Below are positions 27,097-36,874 of a stretch of 64,000 nucleotides of DNA, one piece after another; the stretch's first letter is position 1, and the number at the start of each line of letters is the position of its first letter. Source of the stretch: Eudromia elegans. Lineage: Eukaryota > Chordata > Aves > Tinamiformes > Tinamidae. Where the stretch lies: positions 6,553,088-6,617,087 of the forward strand of contig PTEX01000020.1 in assembly GCA_003342815.1 (NCBI GenBank). Reading direction: 5' to 3'. Both the position numbers and the translations under genes were made by a program. A model generated the notes under the pieces. That model did no database searches and was not told where the DNA came from. It was given only the letters and a program-made list of their open reading frames with translations.

Positions 27097-28130
27097 ATCA
27101 TAGAATCAAAGAATACTTAAGGTTGGAAGGGACCTCTAGAAGTCATCTAGTCCAACCCCCCTGCACACGCAGGGTCCCCTACAGCATGTGGCACAGGGTG
27201 GTGTCCAAGCGGGTTTGGAAGATCTCCAGAGAAGGAGACTCCACCACCTCTCTGGGCAGCCTGTTCCAGGGCTCTGTCACCCTCACTGTTAAGAAATTCC
27301 TTCTCAAGTTCCTGTGGAACTTTTGGTGCCTCAATTTGCGGTCATTTCCTCTAGTCCTATCACTGGCTCACTAAGAGAAGGCCAGCCCCATCCTCCTCAC
27401 TCCCTCCCTTGAGGTACTTACACACACTTACCAGGTCCCCTCTCAGCCTTCTCTTCTCCAGGCTGAACAGGCCCAGATCTCTCAGCCTTTGCTCATAGGG
27501 CAGATGTTCCAGGGCCCTAATCATCTTTGTAGCCCTGTGTGGGACTCTCTCCAGCAGCCCCACATCCCGTTTGCACTGGGGAGCCCAGAACTGGACACAT
27601 TACTTGAGGTGTAGCCTCACCAGGGCCAAGTAGAAGGGCAGAATCACCTCCCTCAACCTGCTGGAATTGCTCTTCTTAATGTACCCCAGGATCCTCTTGG
27701 CCACGAGGGCACACTGCTGCCTCATGGTCAACTTGTCATCCACCATGACACCCAGGTCCCTCTCTGCGGGGCTGCTCTCCAGGAGGTCGGTCCCCAGTCT
27801 GTAGGTGTGTCTAGGGTTATTCCTCCCCAGGTGCAGGACCCTGTACTTGCCCTTGTTGAACTTTCGAGGTTTCTCACTGCCCAGTTTTCCAGTCTGTCCA
27901 GGTCCCTCTGGATGGCAGCGCAGCCCTCAGGGCTGTCAGCTATTCCTCCCAGTTTGATATCATCAGCAAACTTGCTGAGGGAGCACTCCATCCCTTCATC
28001 CAGGTCGTTAATGAATAAATTGAACAGGACCGGACTGAGGACTGACCCCTGGGGGACACCACTAACCACAGGCCTCCAGTTGGACTCGGCACCACTGATC
28101 ACCACTCTCTGAGCTCTGCCATCGAGACAA
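27097..28130 (-). mobile_element. CR1 LINE, 5'-truncated, RT 3' part and 3' UTR
   Basis: The copy lies in the minus direction, the same orientation as CTNND2. Its 3' end at 27097 carries the octamer-like tail typical of CR1 (ATTCTTTG then ATTCTATG on the minus strand). Translation of 28159-27728 gives hallmark CR1 reverse-transcriptase motifs: [32 protein letters not shown] and the catalytic box FADD (ADD near 27967-27959). A one-base deletion near 27866 breaks the frame. The downstream RT part reappears in another frame at 27563-27360 ([34 protein letters not shown]). Similarity ends near 28130, so about 1 kb of the roughly 4.5-kb element remains, as is usual for target-primed reverse transcription. 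It is dead, but less diverged than the other copies in the window. The 5' boundary is estimated to within about 15 bases. Confidence 0.95.
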
Positions 28131-28976
28131 ATACACGGCTGCACAAAAGTCAGGTACAAGTTGGAGTCCTTAGGAAAAGCATCTTCTAACCCAAACTATG
28201 AAGCATTAGAAGACTTTCCCAGTGTTATTAAAGTCATTTGCTGGGTCATACTATAGCATTGACAGTTGGACCTGCTGAAATTGCAATGTTGCTCTGCAGA
28301 GGGGGATCAGCTCCGTGGCAGTGGGAAGCTTGATGTATTATATCAATTCTGCCGAGTTCAGGGTAAAGACAGAAAAAAAAAATCATTTATCCTGCGGAAA
28401 ACTGGACATCTGTTTAAATTCAGCTGATGTTTAAGAGGCACAGGAACTACAGACAACTTCAGGAAAACTAAACTTATATACTTAGGTACAAATACCTACT
28501 GTGGCAGCATTTCTTAACGTTAAGTGTAAGTACTTTGCAGGTAATTCAACTGTCAGGACAAGGAGTTGATCACAGTAACAGACTTTACCAGGAAAAACAA
28601 AAAGTGTTTGTTTTAATGCTAATTTTAGACTCTTTTTAATGGATTCTGGAACAACTCAGAACAACTCAGAGCTCTTAAGAGGGCTCCTGACCTGACAAGC
28701 ACTTTTGAAATTGGCACGACAGGGAAAGAAGTTGCACTGATTTTCCTGAAAACATGTTTTATGTGGTTACTAAATGACTACCTATGCATGCCTTTATACA
28801 ACTGACCTATTTATATGCAAAAAGATGAATTTTTATATATATATGTGTTACAGTGAAAGTCCCAAGCGGGCAAAAATTAATGGACTGCAAGCAGCAGCCA
28901 ATTTAATTCTTTCCCCATTGCAGCCATCCACGGCCTCATGAAGAAAAAACTGTCATGGACAGAACATAAAGGTATG

Positions 28977-29002
28977 AACTATGTTCATAAATGAACATAG
29001 TT
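28977..29002. repeat. 12-bp perfect inverted repeat, 2-nt spacer
   Basis: AACTATGTTCAT and ATGAACATAGTT are separated by AA. Two further G-T wobble pairs extend the stem outward. Nothing adjacent explains it. Confidence 0.85.
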
Positions 29003-31433
29003 TGCTCTTGACTACAGAATAGCAAAGCAAACAAACAAAAATCAAAACCAAAAGGGAGGCACTGAATATAATACTGCTTGCACAGACTTTCCTGAAAAAA
29101 ATGTGCACAATTGCTATTGTATTAATCAAAAAAAAGTCCTTATTCTTCTCACTGGGCAGAATTTGGCCTAATATGGGTGATCTCAACATAATGTATAACC
29201 GTGTTGGGGAAGAACTGCCAGAGATGTATATTTAGAAGTTACTAGATTTACAGTTAGATAGTAGAAGATGAATAGAAAGAGCTGAAATAAGTTACTGTGG
29301 AGAGATATCAGTGTTTTCCTACTTCTCTTGTTCTCCTAACTGATGATTTCCATATCACTGACATAAAAGTGGAATCAAAAGCAATTACTTCTACATGACA
29401 GAAACACAAGAGAAAATAAACGTGCCATTTTCAAATCAGTTTTCACCCTAACCCATTGCTAACGGCAATGCTATTCGCACTTAACTACTCTAGAACCTAG
29501 CTAGAAAAATACCTCGCACAGGAAACGAAGCATGGAGACACACAAGCACGAGGCTTTTTCTTCCTTCCTATTTGCACATGTATTTTACTGAAGATTTTTT
29601 TTACAACATCTAAAAGTAACAGATTTTAATACAGAAAATAGAAGTTTTATACTTGCAACTGACCAAGAAGTTACAATTTTCAGTACCTAACTCCTTCCTC
29701 ACAAGAACCATTTAGCAACGCAGGCCTCTATAAAGCAAAATGGAAAACATAAAATGGAAGGCTCAGTACACACCCTCTCAGAGAAATGAAATGCTTACTT
29801 AGTAATCAAATCTAAATTTCAGACATTATTTAAAGACAGCACGGTGAGTAAAATTTTTTGGTTTTGGCCTCTGAACCAAAAAAGCAATAACAAATTTAGT
29901 TTGATCTCTGTGAAACAAGTAGTTTCATCTCAAAAATAACATGTTCTAGCATGTCCTTGAATTTTCATTTTGTAAATAAAAAGTGAAATGTTCCGGTTGG
30001 TTTCAAAACAGATATTTTAAACGAAATTTCAAGTGGTCTGTGCTGAAAATGTCAAACATTTCAAACTCCAATGTGATTTTAAACTCCAAGTGTTTTAAAA
30101 GTCCATCTTTTGGGGGTAAGGATGGACAGGATAAAAATTATATGCCAAACTGAATTTTTCAAAAGGTTTAGTACTTGCTGAAAAAGTTCAATGCAGCTGT
30201 CAAGCCATATGCTGCAACAGATGTCCTCTACTTATCACTCCAGATTGCCTTGTTTGATATTTCCTCTTAAACGTAGATTTGACCAAATCTGAAAAAAAAA
30301 TTCAATAAAAAAAATCCCTTATAGAGTATATTAATGAGCAAATTTTAAGTTCCTTCCCTCTCCTTGACGTATGATTCAAAATTGCTTGAACAAATTCTCC
30401 ACAGAAGATGCACATTACTGACTGCATTAAGGTAAAAAAGGATAGTTTCCTATGCCAGTGTGCAAGTTAATTTGGTTCTCAAGTGCTGGTTATTCCAATC
30501 CCAGAAATAAATGAAGCCAAAAAGAGTCCCTCTGAGTTCACGTGTTAGTATCTCAATTTGGGATGCTCACCCAAAGCAAGATAAGCAAGAATCCCACCCG
30601 GTAGACGTTCCCAGCTGTCGAGAAAGCTTTTGAGTTTTCAATCATTTTTCACTGCAAATGTAACTCGTCCATCACTTCAAAGGATGAGAAACAGGAGATG
30701 CAGCGAACACCTGCAAGGAGCCTTTCCTTAGTAATTGGTAACAACGGGGAGTGAGTTGGTTAATCCAGTCATTCTGCCCAGGCTGCAGATGAGTCCTCTG
30801 GATCCCACAGATCACACCTGTGGGCTTCCTTCCCTCTGACTTTCCAAGCCAGAACCTGTGAGAGTATCTTGGGGGAAGGGCAGACTGTTTTACAATTAGG
30901 AAGTAAACTGTAATGGATTTTGTAGAAAATGAGTCAATGGAAACTGTCAATATTTTATCTGCATAAGCCTTGTTTGAAAAGACAGCATCATTTCTGAAGC
31001 AAAATTGCCCAATTTATTAAGTCACTCTTGGATTTGCCATTCCACAGGAGCTATAAACAGGCTGTGCTTTGAGCGGATCTGGCATTTGCTGAAGATGCTG
31101 CAGGCTATGGATTGGGAATCCGTTTCCCATTACCTATGATATAAGTCATACAGTCGCCTTCTCTCACGGTTTGCAAGGAAAAAAGCTTAATTAGAACTAA
31201 TATTTGGTGTCTCAGCAGGCACAGTGCACTCACATGAAGAAGCTGTAAAGTGCCAATTAAGCCCTTCACTGAATTTGTTTGGAAAACATGTCTATGTTTC
31301 TAGAAATTATCCAATGTTTTCTGCAGGAGCCCACAAAATCTCTAATTTACACAGTAAAAGCCTATTTTAAGAGAAACAGTATTCCTCCTGTAGGACTATG
31401 TTTTGGGATAGCCTGTCTGTCAATTAGCCCACT

Positions 31434-31478
31434 AAATATATATATATTCATACATATGTACACACACATCTATATAGC
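31434..31478 (+). repeat. TA/CA compound microsatellite
   Basis: AATATATATATATTC, CATACATATG and ACACACACATC follow in series. Confidence 0.8.
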
Positions 31479-32188
31479 GCCTGTGCTAGGAATAGGCCAC
31501 GTGGGTAGTACCTAATTTGTTTCACTTATAGATTTAATTGTCCAATAAATCCTTGCTTTCCCTTTTCACCTGTAACAACAAGTTAAGTGTCATGTCAGGC
31601 ACTGCAAACCATTAGACATTATTCTACATCTGCTTTCCACTCCAGGGTGAAGCAGGTGCTTCTGCTGAACCCCAGGACTCACAGGAGAGTCTGAAGGAGC
31701 TCAGCATGTTATAGGAAATTCTCAATGAAACTGGGGAAAAGGCTGAAGAGTAGCTGGATTAAAGGCATCTCAGCAATGAGAGTCATGTTATTACATAACC
31801 TTCATGTACTAAGAATGTCACTGAACCTGAAGAAAATAGCAAAGAAACTGTAACATGTAATTCATCATCCAGCCTCTGGCTTGAATCCAACCTAAACAGA
31901 TGACTTTTTGCACACAAATGATTTTATTAATGTTGAAAACAACTGTTGTTCAAAACACTGAATGAGAGCTAAATTAGTACTGAAGATTTAATCAACTTTC
32001 TAAACTGATTTCAGTAGGAAATTGTACTTACTATTACACCCATTTGAAGAAGCACTAGGAAAGATTTACTAAAGCTAGTACCTTTCAAATCTTCCTTCTG
32101 AATTAAAAACATTTAACACTGAAACAAACAAAACTGCAGGGATCAGGGCAGGAGATTTGAAAATTGTGAATCTTTTCCCAGAATACTT

Positions 32189-32275
32189 AGAAGGAAAAGG
32201 CAAGGAAAAGGGAAAGAGAGAGGGAAGGGGAATGGAAGAAGGAGAGAAAAAGAAAGAGGGAAATAAAGAAGAGGA
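32189..32275 (+). repeat. Homopurine block, about 87 nt with three interruptions
   Basis: G and A only, apart from C at 32201 and T at 32233 and 32264; the longest pure run is 32202-32232. In the CTNND2 transcript (minus strand) this is a pyrimidine-rich tract that could bind PTB-like proteins or mimic a branch/acceptor region, but it is far from any visible exon. Confidence 0.9.
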
Positions 32276-33759
32276 TTCCACTGACAGCTGGACTTTTCTT
32301 TTAACAAGTTTTCCTCTTTACTTTTCTCTTCCATAATGGAGCCCAGCAGCCACTGGCTACAGGGCAAAGTCAGTCACCTGCTCCTGTGCTGGGCAAGTCT
32401 CTCCAAGCCCTTGCACTTTATAGGAAATTTGTCTATCTGCAGGGGGCAAACTGAGTGAATGGAAATGAATTAACATCTGTTCCTGACAGAATCCAAACAA
32501 GCACTTCCGAAAGGAGTATGTTACCTTTTGGATCTAGGAGTTACCCATTTCCTCGCTTAATCTTTCTTACTCCTTGATTTGATCACATGTTGCAGCCCAC
32601 GACGGAGCTAATTCAGAGAGCTGCATCACAAAAGGCCTCTCTACCCTTTATTTGTTCATGTATTCCAATCCTTCACTTTCTTTAACTGCATAAGGTCATT
32701 TGCCCAAAATTATATTTGGCGGTCTGATTTTCTTAGCTCAGCACGTAGTGACACACATTTCCTTCAACCTCCCCTCAGCAGTACTGCCAGGGCTCCATCA
32801 GCACTGCCATTCACACGCAGGCACCGCTCTGCAAGCTGCCTGCTTGGAAACACTGCGATACCAGCACACGTAACTCAACCTAAACCACCACATATCTTTA
32901 TAATCTACATTCAGATAATATAATGACTGTATTCTTTCTCTGGGTCCAAAAGCAAGCCGCTCTATCCACAGCTATTTCAGAATCTCTATCTATCTGAATC
33001 TTCCTACCCATCCTTTTATCAAAGGTGGTAACTAGCTAGGGCAAAGTTTCTTTATATTAGCCTTACACAATTTGAGAATAATTAATAGATGGGGTATTTA
33101 ATATGCAAAACCAGGACCAGAATATTCAGTACAAGCCTGGAAAGAAGGGATGCCATGGGTTTTGGAACTGTGTCAGACAGAGATACCTTAAGAACATAGC
33201 TAATACAACAGTCTGATTCCCCGTAGGCCAAGTGGAAAGCCACCTACAAGGGCAATAAAACATCCCTTACTCATCATCACACCAAAATTCCAAAGAGACA
33301 AAAGGCTACAAAGCGATGCCACCTCTAAACAAGAATTTTATGTCACAATAAAGTTTCACCTCTGTGTTTACACTCCCAAGTAACTGAATCAATGTCAAGG
33401 GAACTTTGGCAGGAAATGATTAAACTCCCTGAAAATCCTAAGGACTAAATATACAGCCCTTCCTCAAAACACTGCTAAATTTGATCTACTATCACAGAAA
33501 GCAAATGCATAATACCTAGAAAAGACCAATTAGAGCACAATAAACAGAAAACAACTCTGGCACTACGGTAATTCTGACTTTGTGAATACCCAACAGGAGA
33601 AGTATATATTTGCAAGTTAAAAATTGTGAAGAATTTACCTAAAACATATATATCAAGCACCTCTTCTACTGAAGTAAGCGCAAAGATCTAGTTAAAAAGA
33701 CTCCTTCAACCTGCCTTGCGTATCACTGAAAGCTCAAAGGGATCTACTGGAGCCTCTGG

Positions 33760-33795
33760 CCAATCGCAACAGTTACGTCAAAACAGACATATATA
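33760..33795 (+). promoter_or_regulatory. CCAAT - CRE-like - TATA arrangement (candidate promoter)
   Basis: Three core-promoter motifs occur in canonical order on the plus strand, opposite to CTNND2: CCAAT at 33760-33764, TTACGTCA (a one-base variant of the cAMP response element TGACGTCA) at 33773-33780, and TATATA at 33790-33795. A start site would fall near 33820. All three are short motifs, and TATATA is cheap in AT-rich DNA. The supporting point is the order and spacing. No downstream exon is apparent. Confidence 0.3.
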
Positions 33796-34198
33796 GGGAG
33801 GACTACACACAATTGCTTTCAGTAATGCCATGGGCATATCCATACCTTCATAAGTACCTCATTAAAAGAATCCGGTCACTGCTAAAAATAAAGGCTAATA
33901 TTAATTAACGGCACAGAAACAAAACTGCTCCATGATAATGTTGTAGAAAACTGTGTGACAACAAAAATGAAACCATGAAAGAACAGCTGGCTTAAGATGA
34001 TATTATAGACAAAACAATTTGTCTTGAACCTCAAATTCTTGAGGTTAATAACTTTTTAACGTTCACCCCAACTAATGTTCACCCTTGGCCAACTAGTTCT
34101 TCTTTAAGAAGGAGGAATAGGTACAAAATTTGCCATCGCCTTGCAGGAATGGATTATATTCTTTTTGATTCAATGAAAATAAATATCAGTGAAATATA

Positions 34199-34248
34199 TA
34201 GGAACTATATATACATATAGGTCTATCTACAGTGTTATATAGTTCCTA
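34199..34248. repeat. 13-bp perfect inverted repeat, 24-nt loop
   Basis: TAGGAACTATATA (34199-34211) is the reverse complement of TATATAGTTCCTA (34236-34248). The loop is AT-rich. It could be the termini of a very short inverted-repeat element; no convincing target duplication is seen. Confidence 0.8.
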
Positions 34249-34639
34249 CATTTTAAAACTTCCGTGGTAAAATTGATCATTTTCCTAATTCCTGTTTTCA
34301 CTAGACAATACCTACACCTCTGACACCCTCACGTCAACCAAAAACAAGCAGCAGGTTGGCTGTCCACATAGTAAGAAGTAATTTTCCCTTTCATTATTTC
34401 TAGTTACATCTCTTTCTAAAAGTGGATAGTCCACTTTTTTTTTTAGTGGATTGTCCTGTCAATCAAACATGTCATACATGGTTTGAAAGCTTGCGTTACA
34501 GGTTCTATAGGGGACCTGTCTAAAAGGGGCTGTTGCTAATTCCGCTAACTTATGTCTTGGGATTCCATCTGTGATGCATTTTCTTGTCCTTGTTCTTTTG
34601 TCTCTGAGTTGCAACACCAACCACCTCGTTAGACAGGAT

Positions 34640-35020
34640 TGATGGGACAGAGGGGCTGCATAGCCCCAGCTCAGCTGGTGTCTCCTGCAGGATGACAGAA
34701 TTGGTGACAGAGTCTCCGGGTCTTCGTTTGCCTTGTTTTCCTTGGTCTTCGAGCACCAAGGCTCGAAGATGCGGCTAATGGGGATGGTAACAGCGCTGAG
34801 CAACTATAAAAGGGGAGCAGAGCAAGCTGACACTGAGGAGGTGAATCACCTGCAGTTCAGCATATCGTTGCTAGAGCTGGTTTTGAACCTGTTTTTAGTT
34901 TTTTGTTTTTAAATCTGCACATCCTAGAAGGGCATTTTTTGCCCTGGCTGTGTTTTGTGCCTCTGCGAGGGCAAGTGACCAAACCTTGGTTTGAAAACGA
35001 AATGCCAGCTCCTGCTGGCG
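34640..35020 (+). other. Stem-loop-rich block of unknown nature
   Basis: Perfect or near-perfect short stems occur at 34652-34667 (GGGGCT/AGCCCC, loop GCAT), 34746-34769 (TCTTCGAGC/GCTCGAAGA, loop ACCAAG) and 34839-34851 (AGGTG/CACCT). More follow at 34929-34945 (AGGGCA/TGCCCT, T loop), 34958-34973 (TGCCTC/GAGGGCA, one bulge), 34980-34993 (CAAACC/GGTTTG) and 35004-35019 (GCCAGC/GCTGGC, loop TCCT). The last four follow one another within 91 bases. No known RNA family is recognised, and no coding frame is favoured on the plus strand. A 114-codon minus-strand frame (34803-34459) has no family similarity. Confidence 0.35.
34805..34812 (+). promoter_or_regulatory. Consensus TATA box (TATAAAAG), candidate antisense promoter
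   Basis: A full-consensus TATAAAAG followed by GGG, preceded by a GC-richer 150-base stretch, lies on the strand opposite CTNND2. A start would lie around 34835, and GTGAATCACC and further stem-loops follow. It could drive an intronic non-coding RNA or be the U3 part of a decayed LTR. I found no TG...CA ends, primer-binding site or retroviral frames to support an LTR. AATAAA first appears at 35253-35258. Confidence 0.3.
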
Positions 35021-36660
35021 TTATTATATTATATTAGTCTGCAAAGCTGTTACCCAAAGCCACGCTCGTAGATGCACCTGTTTTCTTAAATCTTTTGGAA
35101 AGAGAGCTAGTGCTGTGCGTCTTAATCTGTTCTCATTTGCTGGTTTTTGTGATGCCTCCCTCCTGTCCTTCCTGGCAAAGGAGAGGGTAACTCCTTCAGG
35201 AGTTGCCTTGGTAATGGGGAAAAAAAATAACGTGCTGGTGGATGGAAGGGGAAATAAAAGAAGCTTCTCTTGTTTCTTGTCAGCCTTCTTGAGCTGAGGC
35301 AGATAATTATTTCAGCAGTGCCACCGTGGCCTGAAGGAAGTGCTAAGAAAACAACAGCAAATGTGTGTTTCTCCAGCAGCTCCTTGTTTGCCCAGTAATA
35401 TCTTCTGCTGGTTTTGTGGCTTTTCCCTCTTCCCAGAAAGATCTTTGTGCCATAATCTCTTCAAAACCTGCCCAGAAATCTAGCAAGATGCCATTGTGAA
35501 GCACCAGTGAGGCACTTGGCTGTGAGGAAGGAGATGTTGCCAGGAGACACTCATTCCTTCTTAACTTCTCCCCTCTTTCTGCTTCTTAGCAGAGACCTTC
35601 GACTCATACTAAAAAACCTCATCAGGCTCAAATTTTTGGATTGGGCAGACTGAATCTTATAAAAATATTCCAGAAACACTTGTGTAGTCACTGTTTTTTG
35701 ACCAGAAAACCCTCCATAACCAGCTCTGTGCTACTGCTTTTTCGTAGTAGCTCAGTGTAAAGGGAAAAAAAACACCCTTTCTTTTTAAAGTCTTTGAAGG
35801 TTACCTTCCTAATAATCCTTTCCTAGTGATCATAAATAGATGAGAATGCAGTGCAACATTTTCACAGAGTTTGCAGGTAGTTGAAAACAAATGTTTTCAC
35901 TTGTTAATAGTGACTATGCGTAGCAGAATTGGGGCTCTGCTTTCCTTTCCTGAGTTAGGAGCTAACTATGAACACTGCCATGAAATTCTGTTTTCATGTC
36001 AATTCTGTTTGCTATCAGGAAAAAAAAAAAAAAAGGCACAAAAAATGATGGTTTCCAGGATAGCACAGGCATGTCCCCACTCATGCCTTGTGGAGAAAGT
36101 AAGGGCAATGAGCTACTGCTGCATGTAACCTGCACTTGCCCTTTCTTCCATCAACCACATGTGATATCTTCTTCCCTGCCATGGTTAACGCTATCGGAAC
36201 TGCTCTTCTCTTTCGCATTTGAAATAGGATGATTTAGTTGAAAAGGGAGGAATTAACAAACACTTTAGACTGGTAGTATTTGATAGTGTTGCTGTTTGCC
36301 TGAAACCTCCCCTCCTTACTCTGAGTTTTACTAGAGAAAAATAATTAGATCTTTCTCTGTCAAGAAAAAGAAAACATGTTAACCAACACCTGCACACCCT
36401 ATGTACAATACACATCACCACTCTTACAAGAAGATTCACAGCTAGTGAGAAACAAAGTAACCAGCACCCCAACAGGAAATCATGTCCCCACCACTAAATT
36501 GACTGCAGAGTATTCAAGTTATGCAATATTTCACATACCGAAAGTATTTGATAGCACAAGAAAGATGGTAATTAATAGAAGGTTATTGATGGAGCATCCA
36601 ACACGCACCACAACTGTGGAAACAGGTTTGGAAACAAAACAGGAAACAAAAGAATCAAAC

Positions 36661-36874
36661 CTGTGACCAGTTCTCTGATTTCCAGATCTGTAGTCTTGCG
36701 GAGTAACCGTACTAATGCTGGGATACCACCACAGTTTTTCAGGGCAATTTTGTTGTCATCGTTGGCCTTCCCATACACCAAGTTTCTCAAAGCTCCACAG
36801 GCACTACGATGGACTTCAGTCATTCGATGGTCCAGTAGGTCCACCAATAATTGTATTCCACCTTGTCGCCTTAT
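36661..36874 (-). CDS. CTNND2: CTNND2 internal exon, armadillo repeats 1-2
   Basis: Second coding exon in transcript order. The acceptor is TTCTGTTTCAG immediately before 36874 and the donor after 36661 reads GTTTGA. It starts in phase 0 with [10 protein letters not shown], which follows directly from the KAE ending of the exon at 55613-55745. It contains 71 codons plus one base. The armadillo signatures [20 protein letters not shown] and [19 protein letters not shown] are visible; these helices form the cadherin-binding groove in p120-family proteins. It ends in ELVT plus the first base of a glycine codon (phase 1). The residues [15 protein letters not shown] separate it from PKP4, p120 (CTNND1) and ARVCF. 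No stop or frameshift is present, so purifying constraint is likely. The donor GTTTGA is a weaker match to GTRAGT than usual, which could permit regulated splicing; that is inference only. Confidence 0.97.

Noticed and set aside
27807-28112. 101-codon plus-strand frame
   Set aside because: Antisense shadow of the CR1 reverse transcriptase at 27097-28130.
34459-34803. 114-codon minus-strand frame upstream of the TATA box
   Set aside because: No similarity to any family I know, no splice signals at its ends, and it lies within a stem-loop-rich non-coding block.
34436-35260. Solo LTR of an endogenous retrovirus (TATA box, later AATAAA)
   Set aside because: No TG...CA termini with target duplication, no primer-binding site or polypurine tract, and TATA-to-AATAAA spacing of 450 bases is unusual. 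Kept only as an alternative.
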